From Myoxocephalus aenaeus (taxonomy: Eukaryota; Chordata; Actinopteri; Perciformes; Cottidae), in the NCBI GenBank assembly GCA_038501785.1, contig JBAMJR010000097.1:4279001-4343000 (forward strand): a DNA stretch of 64,000 bases, read 5' to 3'. A model generated the notes under the pieces. The model was given only the letters and a program-made list of their open reading frames with translations. It was not told the DNA's origin and did not search any database. Below are positions 58,701 through 64,000 of this stretch, in pieces. The stretch's first letter is position 1; every line of letters begins with the position of its first letter. The position numbers were made by a program, and so were the translations under genes.

Positions 58701-61700
58701 ATTCAATCTGAATTAATCTCTTTTTTAAACATGAAAGTACAATTTGCTCCACACAGGGCCCAGCTGAGGGTATTCAAATGAAAGGACGGCTTATGCAAAA
58801 TGAGAGAGAGAGTAAAGAGAGAAAAAGGCAGGAGGCTGAGAACGGAGAGAGTTTATGGTCAGATGGGCTCCTCGGCTGTACAGAAATCTTCAATTGCTAA
58901 TTTGGTACAATCACTCAGTAGACCACCCGGCCCGGGGGCTGTTCTTCTAAGACGATTGAAAGGTCTGGTCCATCAATCACAGGGCTCAGAGCCCTTCACC
59001 AGTTTCCCCAGGGATCTGCCTGGGAGGCAACCTCAGTGTTGGGCTTCTACTATTAGCTGTCTGGAAAACCTGAGAGCGCGTGGGAGACGGAGGATGGAGG
59101 TAGGAGGGCTTGATGCCATTCACAGGATGGGAACAGGAGACAGTATTCCTTTCCACTTCATTGGGTGTCAATCTCTATAGGAAAAAAATCCTCCTCAAGA
59201 TCCTTTCCAGCAATGTACCTTCTGACATGCTATGAAAACTATGAGCAAAGAGAGCTCTTTAATCACCACAGAGAGTTTCGAGACTTTTGAGTCTCTAAAA
59301 TAGCAATGCCATCTCATCCTGGCCTTTGAGCCAATGCTTGATTGGAGCGAACAGCTTAAGGGGAAGTCATTTGCTTTGAAAACAGAAGGTCTCCTTGGCA
59401 CGCGCCACCTTTGCCATTCTTGCACGGTCCATATCACATCCTCTGTAAATAATGTGTCCCTGCCAGAGAAGCAAAGGCTAATCAGTTTGGACACGCGGGA
59501 CTAATATGAACATCCTCTCACAGATACAGAGATTACCATTACCATCCCAAAATACATGTGAAGCAACCAAAAGGCTGTGATTGGGAGATTATGAAAATCT
59601 TCTGCAACATTAAATCTTTACTTAAAACATACTTTTCATTGTTCCTTTGAAAATGTCACTTAACGCCCTTCTCCAAGACGCTGATGGGAATGGAAACCTC
59701 ATCAAAAGAGACCCACATTCCTCTATAATCTCCAATTTACTGTGGTATAGTAACCACCTGGGCTGGTTCCAAAAGAAAGCATGCCCCAGTACATTCCCAA
59801 TAAAAATGTGCTTAACTTCACTTCACCAATTAAGAAATGCAACACAAATTTCAAATCTGTCTGCCTCTAACAGGGATTTATGTCTTGTAGCGGTTGGTTC
59901 TGCTCAGCACTGATTAGCCGCACTGCTGGCCAGCTAATAGATTCCATCATTCTAGTTGTGAAAGAATAACACTAAGTCTACATCAATGAATCAAATGCTG
60001 TCAAAGATACGTGACGTCTCTATCTAATCACAATGAGAAGCTGCTGCGGAGCTGTTTCCAATGCATCTGTTCTCTCGCTGCCTATTTCTGAGGCCAAAGT
60101 CATTGCATCTCTGGTTTTCGTTGGTAATTAAGAAGTATTCATGCTTGATCAGTGCTAATAAAAAGTATTAGGCGGAGGCTTTGGCCCCTCGTTGGATGTC
60201 AGATTTAATGTCTGGGAAATAGATGGGAGATTTGGGCGAGTATGAGTTCATGTGGGAAGATCTGTGGAGCTCTGTGGGCCCCCTCCTTCTTTGTCTCATC
60301 TGACTTTATTGATCTAAACCTCATAAAGAGTAGTGTCCTTGTTACGGAGAGACAGAGAGCAGAAAGGGGAGAGCAGAACGACAACTCCCAGATAGAGGTA
60401 TGATAGAGGCGGGGCAAAAACATAGGGCAGTGACATCATGATGACCTTGATGACCCAGGTACGTAGAGTTAGAGGAAGCCAAGGCTCCTGTGGGTGTGCT
60501 GGTTACTTTAGGCTCCGGGGACGTCTCATCTGGCTCCCTGGGAAGCCTCCCAGCCTCACAGACGGGGAGAGTCACGGAGAGGGAAGCTGCCCAGCAATGA
60601 CAGATTGGGAGACAAACGGCTTGTGGAATTCCATGAGCCGTGAAACTCACAGGGAGGGAGGGGCTGCCAGCACAATTATAGAGTCATGCCAACACTGCAG
60701 TATGGGTCAGACTCAGGCCACAGCAAACGGCCTTCAGTTGGCTTCGGGGACCTCAGATGATCCCCAAAATTGCACAAACAACACTACCCTGCTGCCTCTT
60801 TGCTTTTCAAGGATACACTTCCTCTCAGTTACTGGCATGTGCTCATTATTGGACCTGTGCATCCACATTTCTTCCTCATTCTCACTCTCACTTGACTCAC
60901 TGGTTAGCTCCCATACTCAAGGACAGTTTTGGCCAACTCTATATCAGATATAGATAATCCAAGATTGAATCAGTTTGAAATTCAAACAAAAGTCCAGTGC
61001 TGTTTTTTTTTTTTTTCACGCCACCCCATCATCCGAACCAGAGGGATGGAGTTGACTATAGCCTCTTCTGGTTGATCTGGATCTCATTATGATCCAGGAA
61101 TCCTCCACATGTGACTTTTAAAGGCTCTGGCTCCTGAAGGCTTCGGCTCCCACTGAGATAGAAAGCAGTGGCATTCACGCCCCCATAACGTCAGCCCTCT
61201 TTCACATGCACACAACTTACAAACACACATAATACCATCCCTTATTTCCACAACAGTGGTGTATAATAATAAACAATAGCCAGCTCTACAATATTGCAGC
61301 TTTGCTGAAATGTATACTTTCAGACTACACAAAGAGACCCAACCAAACAGCAATACATTTTGAGTAAAGCATTGTGCTGATTATACTGTATCCTTCACTA
61401 TATTGAGTAAGGCTGAAGAAAATATATTGACTTAAATAAAGACTTACTAAAACAGAGGTGAACATAGTGTGGTCATGTTGGCGTCATCTATAAATGTATT
61501 AAGGAAATAAAGTAGCTATTGCTTCCTCTCAGTTAACAGTGCATTTTGTAACCCGCTATAAACTGACCAATGGTAGCGTTACACCCCTAAATACAAACTG
61601 TACTTTCCCATCGTCATCGTCACATACTTAACAAGAGACACAGGAGGCTCTTAAAAAGCTATATGACTTTTCGCCACACTGCAAGCCGACAACGGACCCA

Positions 61701-63167
61701 TTCACTATGAAAGAAAGGACGTCGTTTTTCAGGGACTGTTGTCTCCAGGTTATATATTATTCCTGTCAAGCGTAAGAAAGCATCTCGGTCAGTAAGGGAG
61801 GAATGCGTGAAAACATCTCGCCAAGTGTCTATACTGAGAACAATAACACTCAGAGGAATTTTAAGCATTTCACTTATTAAAGCTCCTTCCAATACTTCTG
61901 GGACATACTGTACATGACTTCATTTTTACTTCATTTTCCCTCTCTTTCCTTCTCTCTATCCTTTCTTCCCTGCCTGCGTGTGACCTGGGACCTCGAGCTA
62001 ACAGTATGCTGCCCCCCAAAACAACCACAAAAATGAGCAAACGGGGTATTCACTCCGTTTCTGCCACAAACTTCAAAGGAGGGAAGCAGGGGAAAACATC
62101 TGGGAGCCAAAAGAGATCATACCGGGGACTTAGGAATCTGGCATGCCGATGGAGATAGAGAGTGGGAGAGAAAAGAATGGCATCTATGATAGATGGAAGA
62201 GATAGAAATAGATGACGTCTGCTTCTGATTAAGGTCCAGTCAGACATTAAACATGGTATGATGACTTTGACAGCCAACTAACATCTGCAGACATGGCCCT
62301 AATATGATTGTATGTAATGTATGAACTGTCACCCCATGCCACCAAAGCTGCTTCCCAGGAGGCCCTCCATGTAACACGCAGACCTGTCAGGCCGAGTGAG
62401 AGTCTCCATCTACAGTGAAGGGTGTCACCACCCACCCTGCCTGGCGGTGACGGCGTGCAACCACCCAGTTGCTGTTTCTCAAACCTACCGCAGCTCTGGT
62501 TGGGAAGCAGCTGAACTGCGGGTGTTCATTTCCCCCTTCAAGGCTACGTTGGCTATATCAGCCCGCAGGGTGGGTGGCACTCCTGCCAGGCTCTCATCTT
62601 CCTGCTAAATGTGTTTTCATTCACTTCCCGGTCTTGGTTTTATAAAAAAGCGAAAACAGATTTAGTCATATGATTGGAGTGCATGGTCGAGTCACACAGC
62701 CACCTCAGAGGAGTGAGTAATGAAGTCTGTTACGTGCTAATCCTAATCCTCATCAGTTATGTATAGACCTGTGATAAATGCTGTAAAAATCCACCAGGCA
62801 TAAACAACTGCTGCTAAAGAATATAATAATATATTAATATATAATATCCCTGACGAAACACCTTGATATGCAGCACTATGGAAGTAGAGCCCAGCTGTGT
62901 CTTGTTGTTGTGAACCAATGTGAATAAACAGCACAAGAATACCAAGAGATCAACATACCAAAGGCTAATCAGAAAATAATACCAACAGAATTAGACCAGA
63001 TTAGAAATAGATTAGATTTAAGTATGACATGGAACAGAGCGGAACACAAGTCAGGAGGGCTTACCTGGTTTAGTTGGACACTTTTGGCACTTGTTGAGAC
63101 CCCAGGAAGCGCCAACGCTCCCACAGCAATCATCCTGTTTGGTTAGGCCAGGCAGAGGCTTGCCACA
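23862..63167 (-). CDS. ltbp2: Latent TGF-beta binding protein 2 (partial; 3' 33 exons)
   Basis: LTBP2 is a secreted fibrillin-superfamily glycoprotein of microfibrils; human loss affects lens zonules and the eye's drainage angle. About 31-33 minus-strand exons are in frame throughout (about 1,480 codons). Order: 8-Cys1 (63065-63167, 54507-54581), EGF, 8-Cys2 (49997-50161, 48268-48564), Pro-rich linker, 18 EGF modules (45688 down to 29710), 8-Cys3 (28478-28684, 28273-28365), two EGFs, 8-Cys4 (26994-27167, 26634-26903), Tyr/Pro-rich linker, two EGFs, stop. LTBP2 rather than LTBP1/3/4 is shown by ITKQICCCSRVGKAWG, EICPAGHGYTY, DHDVHMDICW and RPGYEYG, which match LTBP2 best, and by lin52 nearby. 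The human protein has about 13 EGFs in the central run by my recollection, against 18 here. N-terminal exons lie beyond the right edge. Confidence 0.95.
24038..25759 (-). other. LTBP2 last intron
   Basis: 1.7 kb, AT-rich. It contains a diverged fish repeat (24421-24660) and otherwise nothing recognised. Confidence 0.7.
24421..24660. repeat. Degenerate fish repeat (second copy)
   Basis: Reads aaagctgcaatgattggttg, ttgataatccatcaattgcc, tggtttcagcttcttatata and actaaacaattaacgag, as in the abundant teleost non-autonomous element also seen at 18860-19190. Confidence 0.55.
25760..25909 (-). CDS. ltbp2: LTBP2 exon: EGF after 8-Cys4
   Basis: Encodes GLRAEECGILNGCENGRCVR and then VREGYTCDCFDGYELD, a near-exact match to the LTBP2 penultimate EGF. 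Confidence 0.96.
26634..26903 (-). CDS. ltbp2: LTBP2 exon: end of 8-Cys4 and Tyr/Pro linker
   Basis: Encodes DYAVMCNLPRRG (eighth cysteine), then RERPGYEYGLEGPEEPFVPP and a Pro/Gly/Tyr-rich linker to VDSYAG. The PGYEYG motif is LTBP2-type. Confidence 0.94.
26994..27167 (-). CDS. ltbp2: LTBP2 exon: 8-Cys4
   Basis: Encodes EPDHDVHMDICWQRLEGDNI, CSEPLQGRRSTYTECCC and AWSGQCAFCP. Cys6-Cys7 spacing is CxxC (no insert). Confidence 0.96.
27168..27483 (-). other. LTBP2 intron, 0.3 kb
   Basis: Short AT-rich intron with no recognised element. Confidence 0.7.
27484..27624 (-). CDS. ltbp2: LTBP2 exon: second EGF between 8-Cys3 and 8-Cys4
   Basis: Encodes DYDECAFGNTCEDGACVNTA, GSFNCFCSPPLVLDS and RRRCVGLNATE (one N-glycosylation sequon). 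Confidence 0.95.
27835..27963 (-). CDS. ltbp2: LTBP2 exon: first EGF between 8-Cys3 and 8-Cys4
   Basis: Encodes DANECEMFGSDICKNGQCSN and then YTCYCRSGFYYDNIRLEC. The YCxxGFYYD motif is LTBP-specific. The calcium-site Asn after Cys-x is retained (CSN). Confidence 0.95.
28273..28365 (-). CDS. ltbp2: LTBP2 exon: end of 8-Cys3
   Basis: Encodes DDYNQLCPHGSGLLPLPVPS (eighth cysteine) and a short linker. Confidence 0.93.
   Translation of the reverse strand: MIITSCARMAVDYYRCLFPLHRIWENSTHT
28478..28684 (-). CDS. ltbp2: LTBP2 exon: 8-Cys3, with Cys6-Cys7 dipeptide insert
   Basis: Encodes ADMDPTPAARVPPSAPSTEE, then KECYYNLNDANFCDNV, LSRNTTKQECCCTVGAGWG and DDCEIHACPL. Cys6 and Cys7 are spaced CxxxxC (EIHA), two residues more than CDRC, CAFC and CQKC in the other three modules of this protein. 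In LTBP1/3 this insert goes with covalent capture of latent TGF-beta propeptide. Residues around it include acidic D-D and E. Confidence 0.95.
29710..29844 (-). CDS. ltbp2: LTBP2 exon: cbEGF m18 (last before 8-Cys3)
   Basis: Encodes DVNECEMSLALCGEALCENF, DGSFLCICPNDNEEFDPITS and QC, matching the family's terminal module of this run. Confidence 0.96.
30098..30226 (-). CDS. ltbp2: LTBP2 exon: cbEGF m17
   Basis: Encodes DIDECVNETICGNYGFCENT and DGAFRCQCDQGYINPPGDMS, then a final cysteine. Confidence 0.95.
30918..30962. repeat. (GA)n microsatellite
   Basis: About 22 GA units in the 5.3-kb LTBP2 intron. Confidence 0.95.
34502..34587. repeat. (CA)n microsatellite, long and pure
   Basis: About 43 uninterrupted CA units. 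All open frames through it are low-complexity artefacts. Confidence 0.97.
35540..35668 (-). CDS. ltbp2: LTBP2 exon: cbEGF m16
   Basis: Encodes DQNECKDFGSTVCGTWRCEN, TIGSYRCFMGCQPG and a D-A-T-D-C end. The Cys4-Cys5 spacing is CxxxC (CFMGC), shared with the matching mammalian module. Confidence 0.95.
36330..36452 (-). CDS. ltbp2: LTBP2 exon: cbEGF m15
   Basis: Encodes DVDECSKDNVCIQGECLNTD and GSFMCLCEAGFKFNTDTADC. Confidence 0.95.
36453..38175 (-). other. LTBP2 intron, 1.7 kb
   Basis: No exon, repeat or structure recognised. Confidence 0.7.
38176..38301 (-). CDS. ltbp2: LTBP2 exon: cbEGF m14
   Basis: Encodes DINECLTVVGICGEADCLNT and MGSYICICPNGYTAINGRTG. Confidence 0.95.
38419..38449. repeat. 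(GT)n array abutting a splice donor
   Basis: In the transcript this is a CA repeat that starts with the donor itself (gtacacac...). It directly follows the m13 exon. Confidence 0.95.
38451..38570 (-). CDS. ltbp2: LTBP2 exon: cbEGF m13
   Basis: Encodes DVNECEDPGLCVGGQCTNTI and GSYNCLCTAGLEMVDGTSC. Exon is 120 bp, phase 1-1. It is flanked within 10 bp by a GU repeat upstream and a CA repeat downstream, so in-frame skipping is plausible. Confidence 0.95.
38579..38632. repeat. (CA)n / cacata array upstream of m13 acceptor
   Basis: On the transcript strand this is a GU-rich tract ending 9 bp before the acceptor of the m13 exon. Confidence 0.9.
38868..38993 (-). CDS. ltbp2: LTBP2 exon: cbEGF m12 (CxxC block)
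   Basis: Encodes DIDECQRPGVCPTGVCTNTE and GSFACLACDPGFTVAPNGLY. 126 bp, phase 1-1. Cys4-Cys5 spacing CLAC. Confidence 0.95.
38994..39970 (-). other. LTBP2 intron with G26 tract
   Basis: About 1 kb. It contains a (GT)n array and a pure run of 26 G (39092-39140) and is otherwise unremarkable. Confidence 0.8.
39092..39140. repeat. (GT)n followed by 26-nt poly-G
   Basis: A short GT array (39092-39114) runs straight into 26 consecutive G residues (39115-39140), then catgtgtgtg. On the LTBP2 transcript the tract is poly-C. Confidence 0.95.
39971..40096 (-). CDS. ltbp2: LTBP2 exon: cbEGF m11 (CxxC block)
   Basis: Encodes DVDECLVANRCPGQLCLNTP and GSYTCRSCGAGLRLSQDGYS. 126 bp, phase 1-1. Confidence 0.95.
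40572..40697 (-). CDS. ltbp2: LTBP2 exon: cbEGF m10 (CxxC block)
   Basis: Encodes DIDECALPTTCPKGTCTNTE and GSFTCIVCQPGFRVSDDGQH. 126 bp, phase 1-1. Confidence 0.95.
40879..41004 (-). CDS. ltbp2: LTBP2 exon: cbEGF m9 (CxxC block)
   Basis: Encodes DVDECQSLSTCANGICLNSE and GSYTCENCPSGYGVSYDGEL. 126 bp, phase 1-1. Confidence 0.95.
41196..41321 (-). CDS. ltbp2: LTBP2 exon: cbEGF m8 (CxxC block)
   Basis: Encodes DINECAQGDLCLGGVCANTE and GSYTCTRCKAGYRVSQDRQR. 126 bp, phase 1-1. Confidence 0.95.
41416..41541 (-). CDS. ltbp2: LTBP2 exon: cbEGF m7 (CxxC block)
   Basis: Encodes DVNECATGNVCPAGICINAA and GSYTCQNCRPGFGPSADGLT. 126 bp, phase 1-1. Confidence 0.95.
41657..41779 (-). CDS. ltbp2: LTBP2 exon: cbEGF m6
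   Basis: Encodes DVDECGLPGVCLHGRCVNLD and GAHKCTCNHGYQVTSDSKAC. The VTSD motif matches one specific mammalian module. Confidence 0.95.
41966..42085 (-). CDS. ltbp2: LTBP2 exon: cbEGF m5 (apparently extra module)
   Basis: Encodes DVNECLNQTVCGRGRCVNTE and GSYRCNCFQGSKLSPDNVCQ. It has an NQT glycosylation sequon near its start. I found no obvious one-to-one counterpart in the mammalian order as I recall it. Confidence 0.93.
42086..44381 (-). other. LTBP2 intron, 2.3 kb
   Basis: No exon or repeat recognised. Small frames here lack EGF or TB signatures. Confidence 0.7.
44382..44501 (-). CDS. ltbp2: LTBP2 exon: cbEGF m4
   Basis: Encodes DVDECRDPSSCPNGVCVNTI and GSFQCQACGPGFRPVDERC. Cys4-Cys5 spacing CQAC, like the m7-m12 block. 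Confidence 0.95.
44753..44872 (-). CDS. ltbp2: LTBP2 exon: cbEGF m3
   Basis: Encodes DINECSMPNKCQNGKCVNTE and GSYTCECSSGYAKSWRGQC. Confidence 0.95.
45033..45161 (-). CDS. ltbp2: LTBP2 exon: cbEGF m2
   Basis: Encodes DVNECDEDPCEGKGRCINSY and GSYICQCHSGYSQVITQNRK. The DPCxGKGRCIN motif matches the mammalian second module. Confidence 0.95.
45688..45813 (-). CDS. ltbp2: LTBP2 exon: EGF m1, weak calcium site
   Basis: Encodes DIDKCANAPAICGPGKCIPV and QTGYTCHCEPGFKLSALQTN. Unlike its neighbours it has K for E in the D-x-D-E-C calcium motif and P where the conserved Asn follows Cys-x (CIP). It is probably a non-calcium EGF. Confidence 0.93.
46678..46752 (-). CDS. ltbp2: Candidate LTBP2 linker exon (tandem AG acceptor)
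   Basis: The minus strand has acceptor ctgcacag|AG|GCG and donor gtaaca. With the first AG the exon is 75 bp and joins the hinge exon to m1 in frame. It encodes a Ser/Thr/Asp-rich linker EASPDSSIINLRPNSEDTTH then TDSAA. With the second AG it is 73 bp (46678-46750) and is in frame only if the 20-nt exon at 47490-47509 is included. The pyrimidine tract is mediocre. Confidence 0.5.
47490..47509 (-). CDS. ltbp2: Candidate 20-nt LTBP2 microexon
   Basis: A strong acceptor (ttttcctcttctcgttgcag) and a near-consensus donor (gtaagt) bracket 20 nt that would read DVEILSP from the phase-1 hinge junction. Alone it would shift frame. Combined with the 73-bp form of the next exon the frame is restored. 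Confidence 0.35.
48268..48564 (-). CDS. ltbp2: LTBP2 exon: end of 8-Cys2 and Pro-rich linker
   Basis: Encodes DHFKEICPAGHGYTYSRSDV, QISVRQLEEEDLQ and a Pro/Gln-rich linker (PQPPQVPRYPEYPETPQAPR). The EICPAGHGYTY motif is LTBP2-type. Confidence 0.95.
48565..49996 (-). other. LTBP2 intron, 1.4 kb
   Basis: Contains an 11-13 nt G run near 48702-48713 and otherwise unique DNA. Confidence 0.7.
49997..50161 (-). CDS. ltbp2: LTBP2 exon: 8-Cys2
   Basis: Encodes DKAVSDQRAFCYRSVSSGTC, SLPLAQHITKQICCCSRVG and KAWGPGCDRCPLHGS. Almost identical to the mammalian LTBP2 module; Cys6-Cys7 spacing CxxC. Confidence 0.96.
50247..50369 (-). CDS. ltbp2: LTBP2 exon: EGF between 8-Cys1 and 8-Cys2
   Basis: Encodes DINECLLQGLCKNAECLNTK and GSYRCTCKPGFLLDADRSHC. 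The junction serine (CVS) continues into the next exon as in mammals. Confidence 0.96.
53406..53896. mobile_element. hAT-type miniature transposon with 8-bp target duplication
   Basis: Element 53414-53888 (475 bp) has perfect 13-bp terminal inverted repeats TAGGGTGACCAGA / TCTGGTCACCCTA, flanked by the exact 8-bp duplication GTGTTGTG (53406-53413 and 53889-53896). Eight-bp duplications are the mark of hAT elements. A short start MPKRKCKF near 53804 resembles transposase N-termini. The rest of a transposase is absent, so the element is an internal deletion derivative. Confidence 0.85.
53653..53748. repeat. Nested inverted repeat inside the hAT element
   Basis: CTCAGTGTTGCCAGAT (53653-53668) and its exact reverse complement ATCTGGCAACACTGAG (53733-53748) flank 64 bp. 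It may be a second miniature element inserted in the first. No flanking duplication is evident. Confidence 0.75.
54507..54581 (-). CDS. ltbp2: LTBP2 exon: end of 8-Cys1
   Basis: Encodes AYAVIANGQVECPKGFKRMN and LTHCQ. It matches the mammalian VIENGQxECPxGxKRxNLTHCQ pattern, including the N-glycosylation site. Confidence 0.96.
55662..55774. repeat. (AT)n and (ATAG)n array
   Basis: Long AT dinucleotide array with one break near 55712, running into six ATAG units. It abuts the left end of the hAT relic. Confidence 0.95.
55779..56629 (-). mobile_element. hAT transposon relic with transposase fragment
   Basis: Ends TAGTGCTGGGCA... and ...TGCCCAGCCCTA form 12-bp imperfect inverted repeats. Flanking 8-mers agatatac and atatatac match at seven of eight bases. 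The minus strand at about 56066-56371 carries a broken transposase piece with the pattern HFAETCAEHF, ...STLSTDSARNM... and ...LCHSVSV..., typical of the hAT catalytic core (T-D-x-A-x-N-M). Several lesions: not functional. Confidence 0.75.
56654..56690. repeat. Perfect 15-bp hairpin
   Basis: AAATGTTGGATGCCA and its exact reverse complement TGGCATCCAACATTT are separated by a 7-nt loop (GAAATCA). It lies 25 bp past the hAT relic. Confidence 0.85.
63065..63167 (-). CDS. ltbp2: LTBP2 exon: 8-Cys1, central part
   Basis: Encodes CGKPLPGLTKQDDCCGSVGA, SWGLNKCQKCPTKP. Phase 0 start, so the module begins in an upstream exon outside the window. Two adjacent cysteines here (DCCG) instead of three, as in the mammalian first module. 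Confidence 0.95.
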
Positions 63168-64000
63168 CTACAGTAACAACACACATCTGCATTAAATCTA
63201 AGAAACAAGTTCTAATAATGAATGTTACATATTTGTGCACGCATGCTTGTCTGTTTTCAAATGTGTGGATGTGTACCTATCTGCAGGGACAGAGTGAACC
63301 AGACACATCTGAGACTAGTTAGTTGGAAGAGGACACAAGCACTGAGTCTCCGGAACAGCTATGAACCTCCTGGCAAGCCTTTTGAGGCACTTGGCTAATT
63401 GTGAAGATAGATTCCTATCAGACCTTATTGATTTTTTTGCCAATAGAGGTTTATGAGACGAAAGACGACATTCCTTTGGAGAGCACCAAACTGGCATACT
63501 GGCAGGAGAAGAGGGGAAACTACCGGCTAAAGCTTTTGTACTCTCCATCTCTCAGGCACTTCTATTGAGGTTTTGAAAAATCATTTTGACTGGAGGCTTT
63601 GATTTCAAAGCTCTCTATGAAACCAGAGTAGAGAAAGTGGGAGCTGCAGATCAGCACAAACAAACTTGTTCAAGGAATAATGCTGGCAAAACAACTCTTC
63701 TGCAGATCATTGTGTTGTTTCAACTGCAAAGAGAAAGGCTATGAGTCAAACATAGCCCTTTATCACAGCCAAACAAACATATGATGTAATAGGCCTTAAG
63801 ATTAGCCAAACTCACACACCGACACTGAAGTACTGCCCTTTCCTAACTCCCTCTTCCCTTTGATGAATGTCTGTTGTGACATTCATACGTTATCCCGACC
63901 ATGCAAACTACAGTGAATCTGTGGTGCATGTCATACTGTATGCATGGTACCAAACACACCATGACTAAGGGCTACCTGCTGTGGCCCACATTGTCACATT
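63168..64000 (-). other. LTBP2 intron, incomplete at the window edge
   Basis: No exon supported. A possible donor near 63975 was examined and rejected because the matching frame has a stop. Confidence 0.6.

Larger units (their letters stand above)
54582..63064 (-). other. LTBP2 intron, 8.5 kb
   Basis: Contains the AT/GATA array (55662-55774), a hAT relic (55779-56629) and a perfect hairpin (56654-56690). The rest is unique DNA without a recognised exon. Confidence 0.75.

Noticed and set aside
60438..60953. 171-aa plus-strand frame in the large LTBP2 intron
   Set aside because: No recognisable domain, biased composition without codon or motif support, and no splice or start context. Likely chance.
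63970..64000. Possible donor (AGCAG|gtagcc) of an upstream LTBP2 exon at the window edge
   Set aside because: The next exon starts in phase 0. In the frame required, the sequence reads through a TGA within the visible 25 bases, and no acceptor lies between.
1..64000. tRNA, rRNA or CRISPR loci
   Set aside because: No tRNA B-box with a foldable cloverleaf, no rRNA-like stretch and no spaced direct repeats were seen on either strand.

Overview
The window is nuclear DNA of a vertebrate, almost certainly a bony (teleost) fish. The genes are intron-rich and compact, dinucleotide microsatellites are dense, and the repeats are fish-type (an L2-like LINE 3' end, hAT relics, and the fish repeat rich in 'aagtac' words). 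Species was not determined. All three recognisable protein genes lie on the minus strand.

Right to left, which is the direction of transcription: (1) 64000-23862 holds the 3' two thirds or more of LTBP2, latent TGF-beta binding protein 2, an extracellular-matrix glycoprotein of tandem EGF and 8-cysteine (TB) modules. I resolve 33 exons, two of them tentative. The chain is in frame from an 8-Cys module to the stop; the N-terminal exons are beyond the right edge. (2) 20406-13973 is a complete 21-exon POMT2, the ER protein O-mannosyltransferase 2. Its exon lengths sum to 2280 bp (759 codons plus stop). (3) 12601-1557 is a complete lin52 (MuvB/DREAM complex subunit, 6 coding exons, 112 aa expected). 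Its last intron is 9.5 kb. The left 1.2 kb is intergenic and has the look of conserved regulatory DNA. In human 14q24.3, LIN52 is followed by VSX2, so vsx2 probably lies just left of the window. The long lin52 intron then probably carries vsx2 regulatory DNA.

The three products do not form one pathway. LIN52 is nuclear cell-cycle repression machinery, POMT2 glycosylates alpha-dystroglycan in the ER, and LTBP2 is a microfibril-associated matrix protein. Their proximity matches a 14q24.3-like synteny block, with POMT2 brought closer than in human.

Main points of interest: (a) the third 8-Cys module of this LTBP2 has the two-residue insert between Cys6 and Cys7 that is typical of latent-TGF-beta-binding modules, while the other three 8-Cys modules of the same protein lack it; (b) a tandem run of six 126-bp, phase 1-1 EGF exons looks like a lineage expansion; (c) one EGF exon is tightly flanked by TG and CA repeats on the two splice-site sides; (d) a 20-nt microexon candidate and an AG|AG tandem acceptor are coupled by reading frame; (e) a run of seven C's breaks the lin52 frame; (f) a complete hAT-type miniature element has an 8-bp target duplication and a nested perfect inverted repeat; (g) an intron contains a 26-nt pure G tract.
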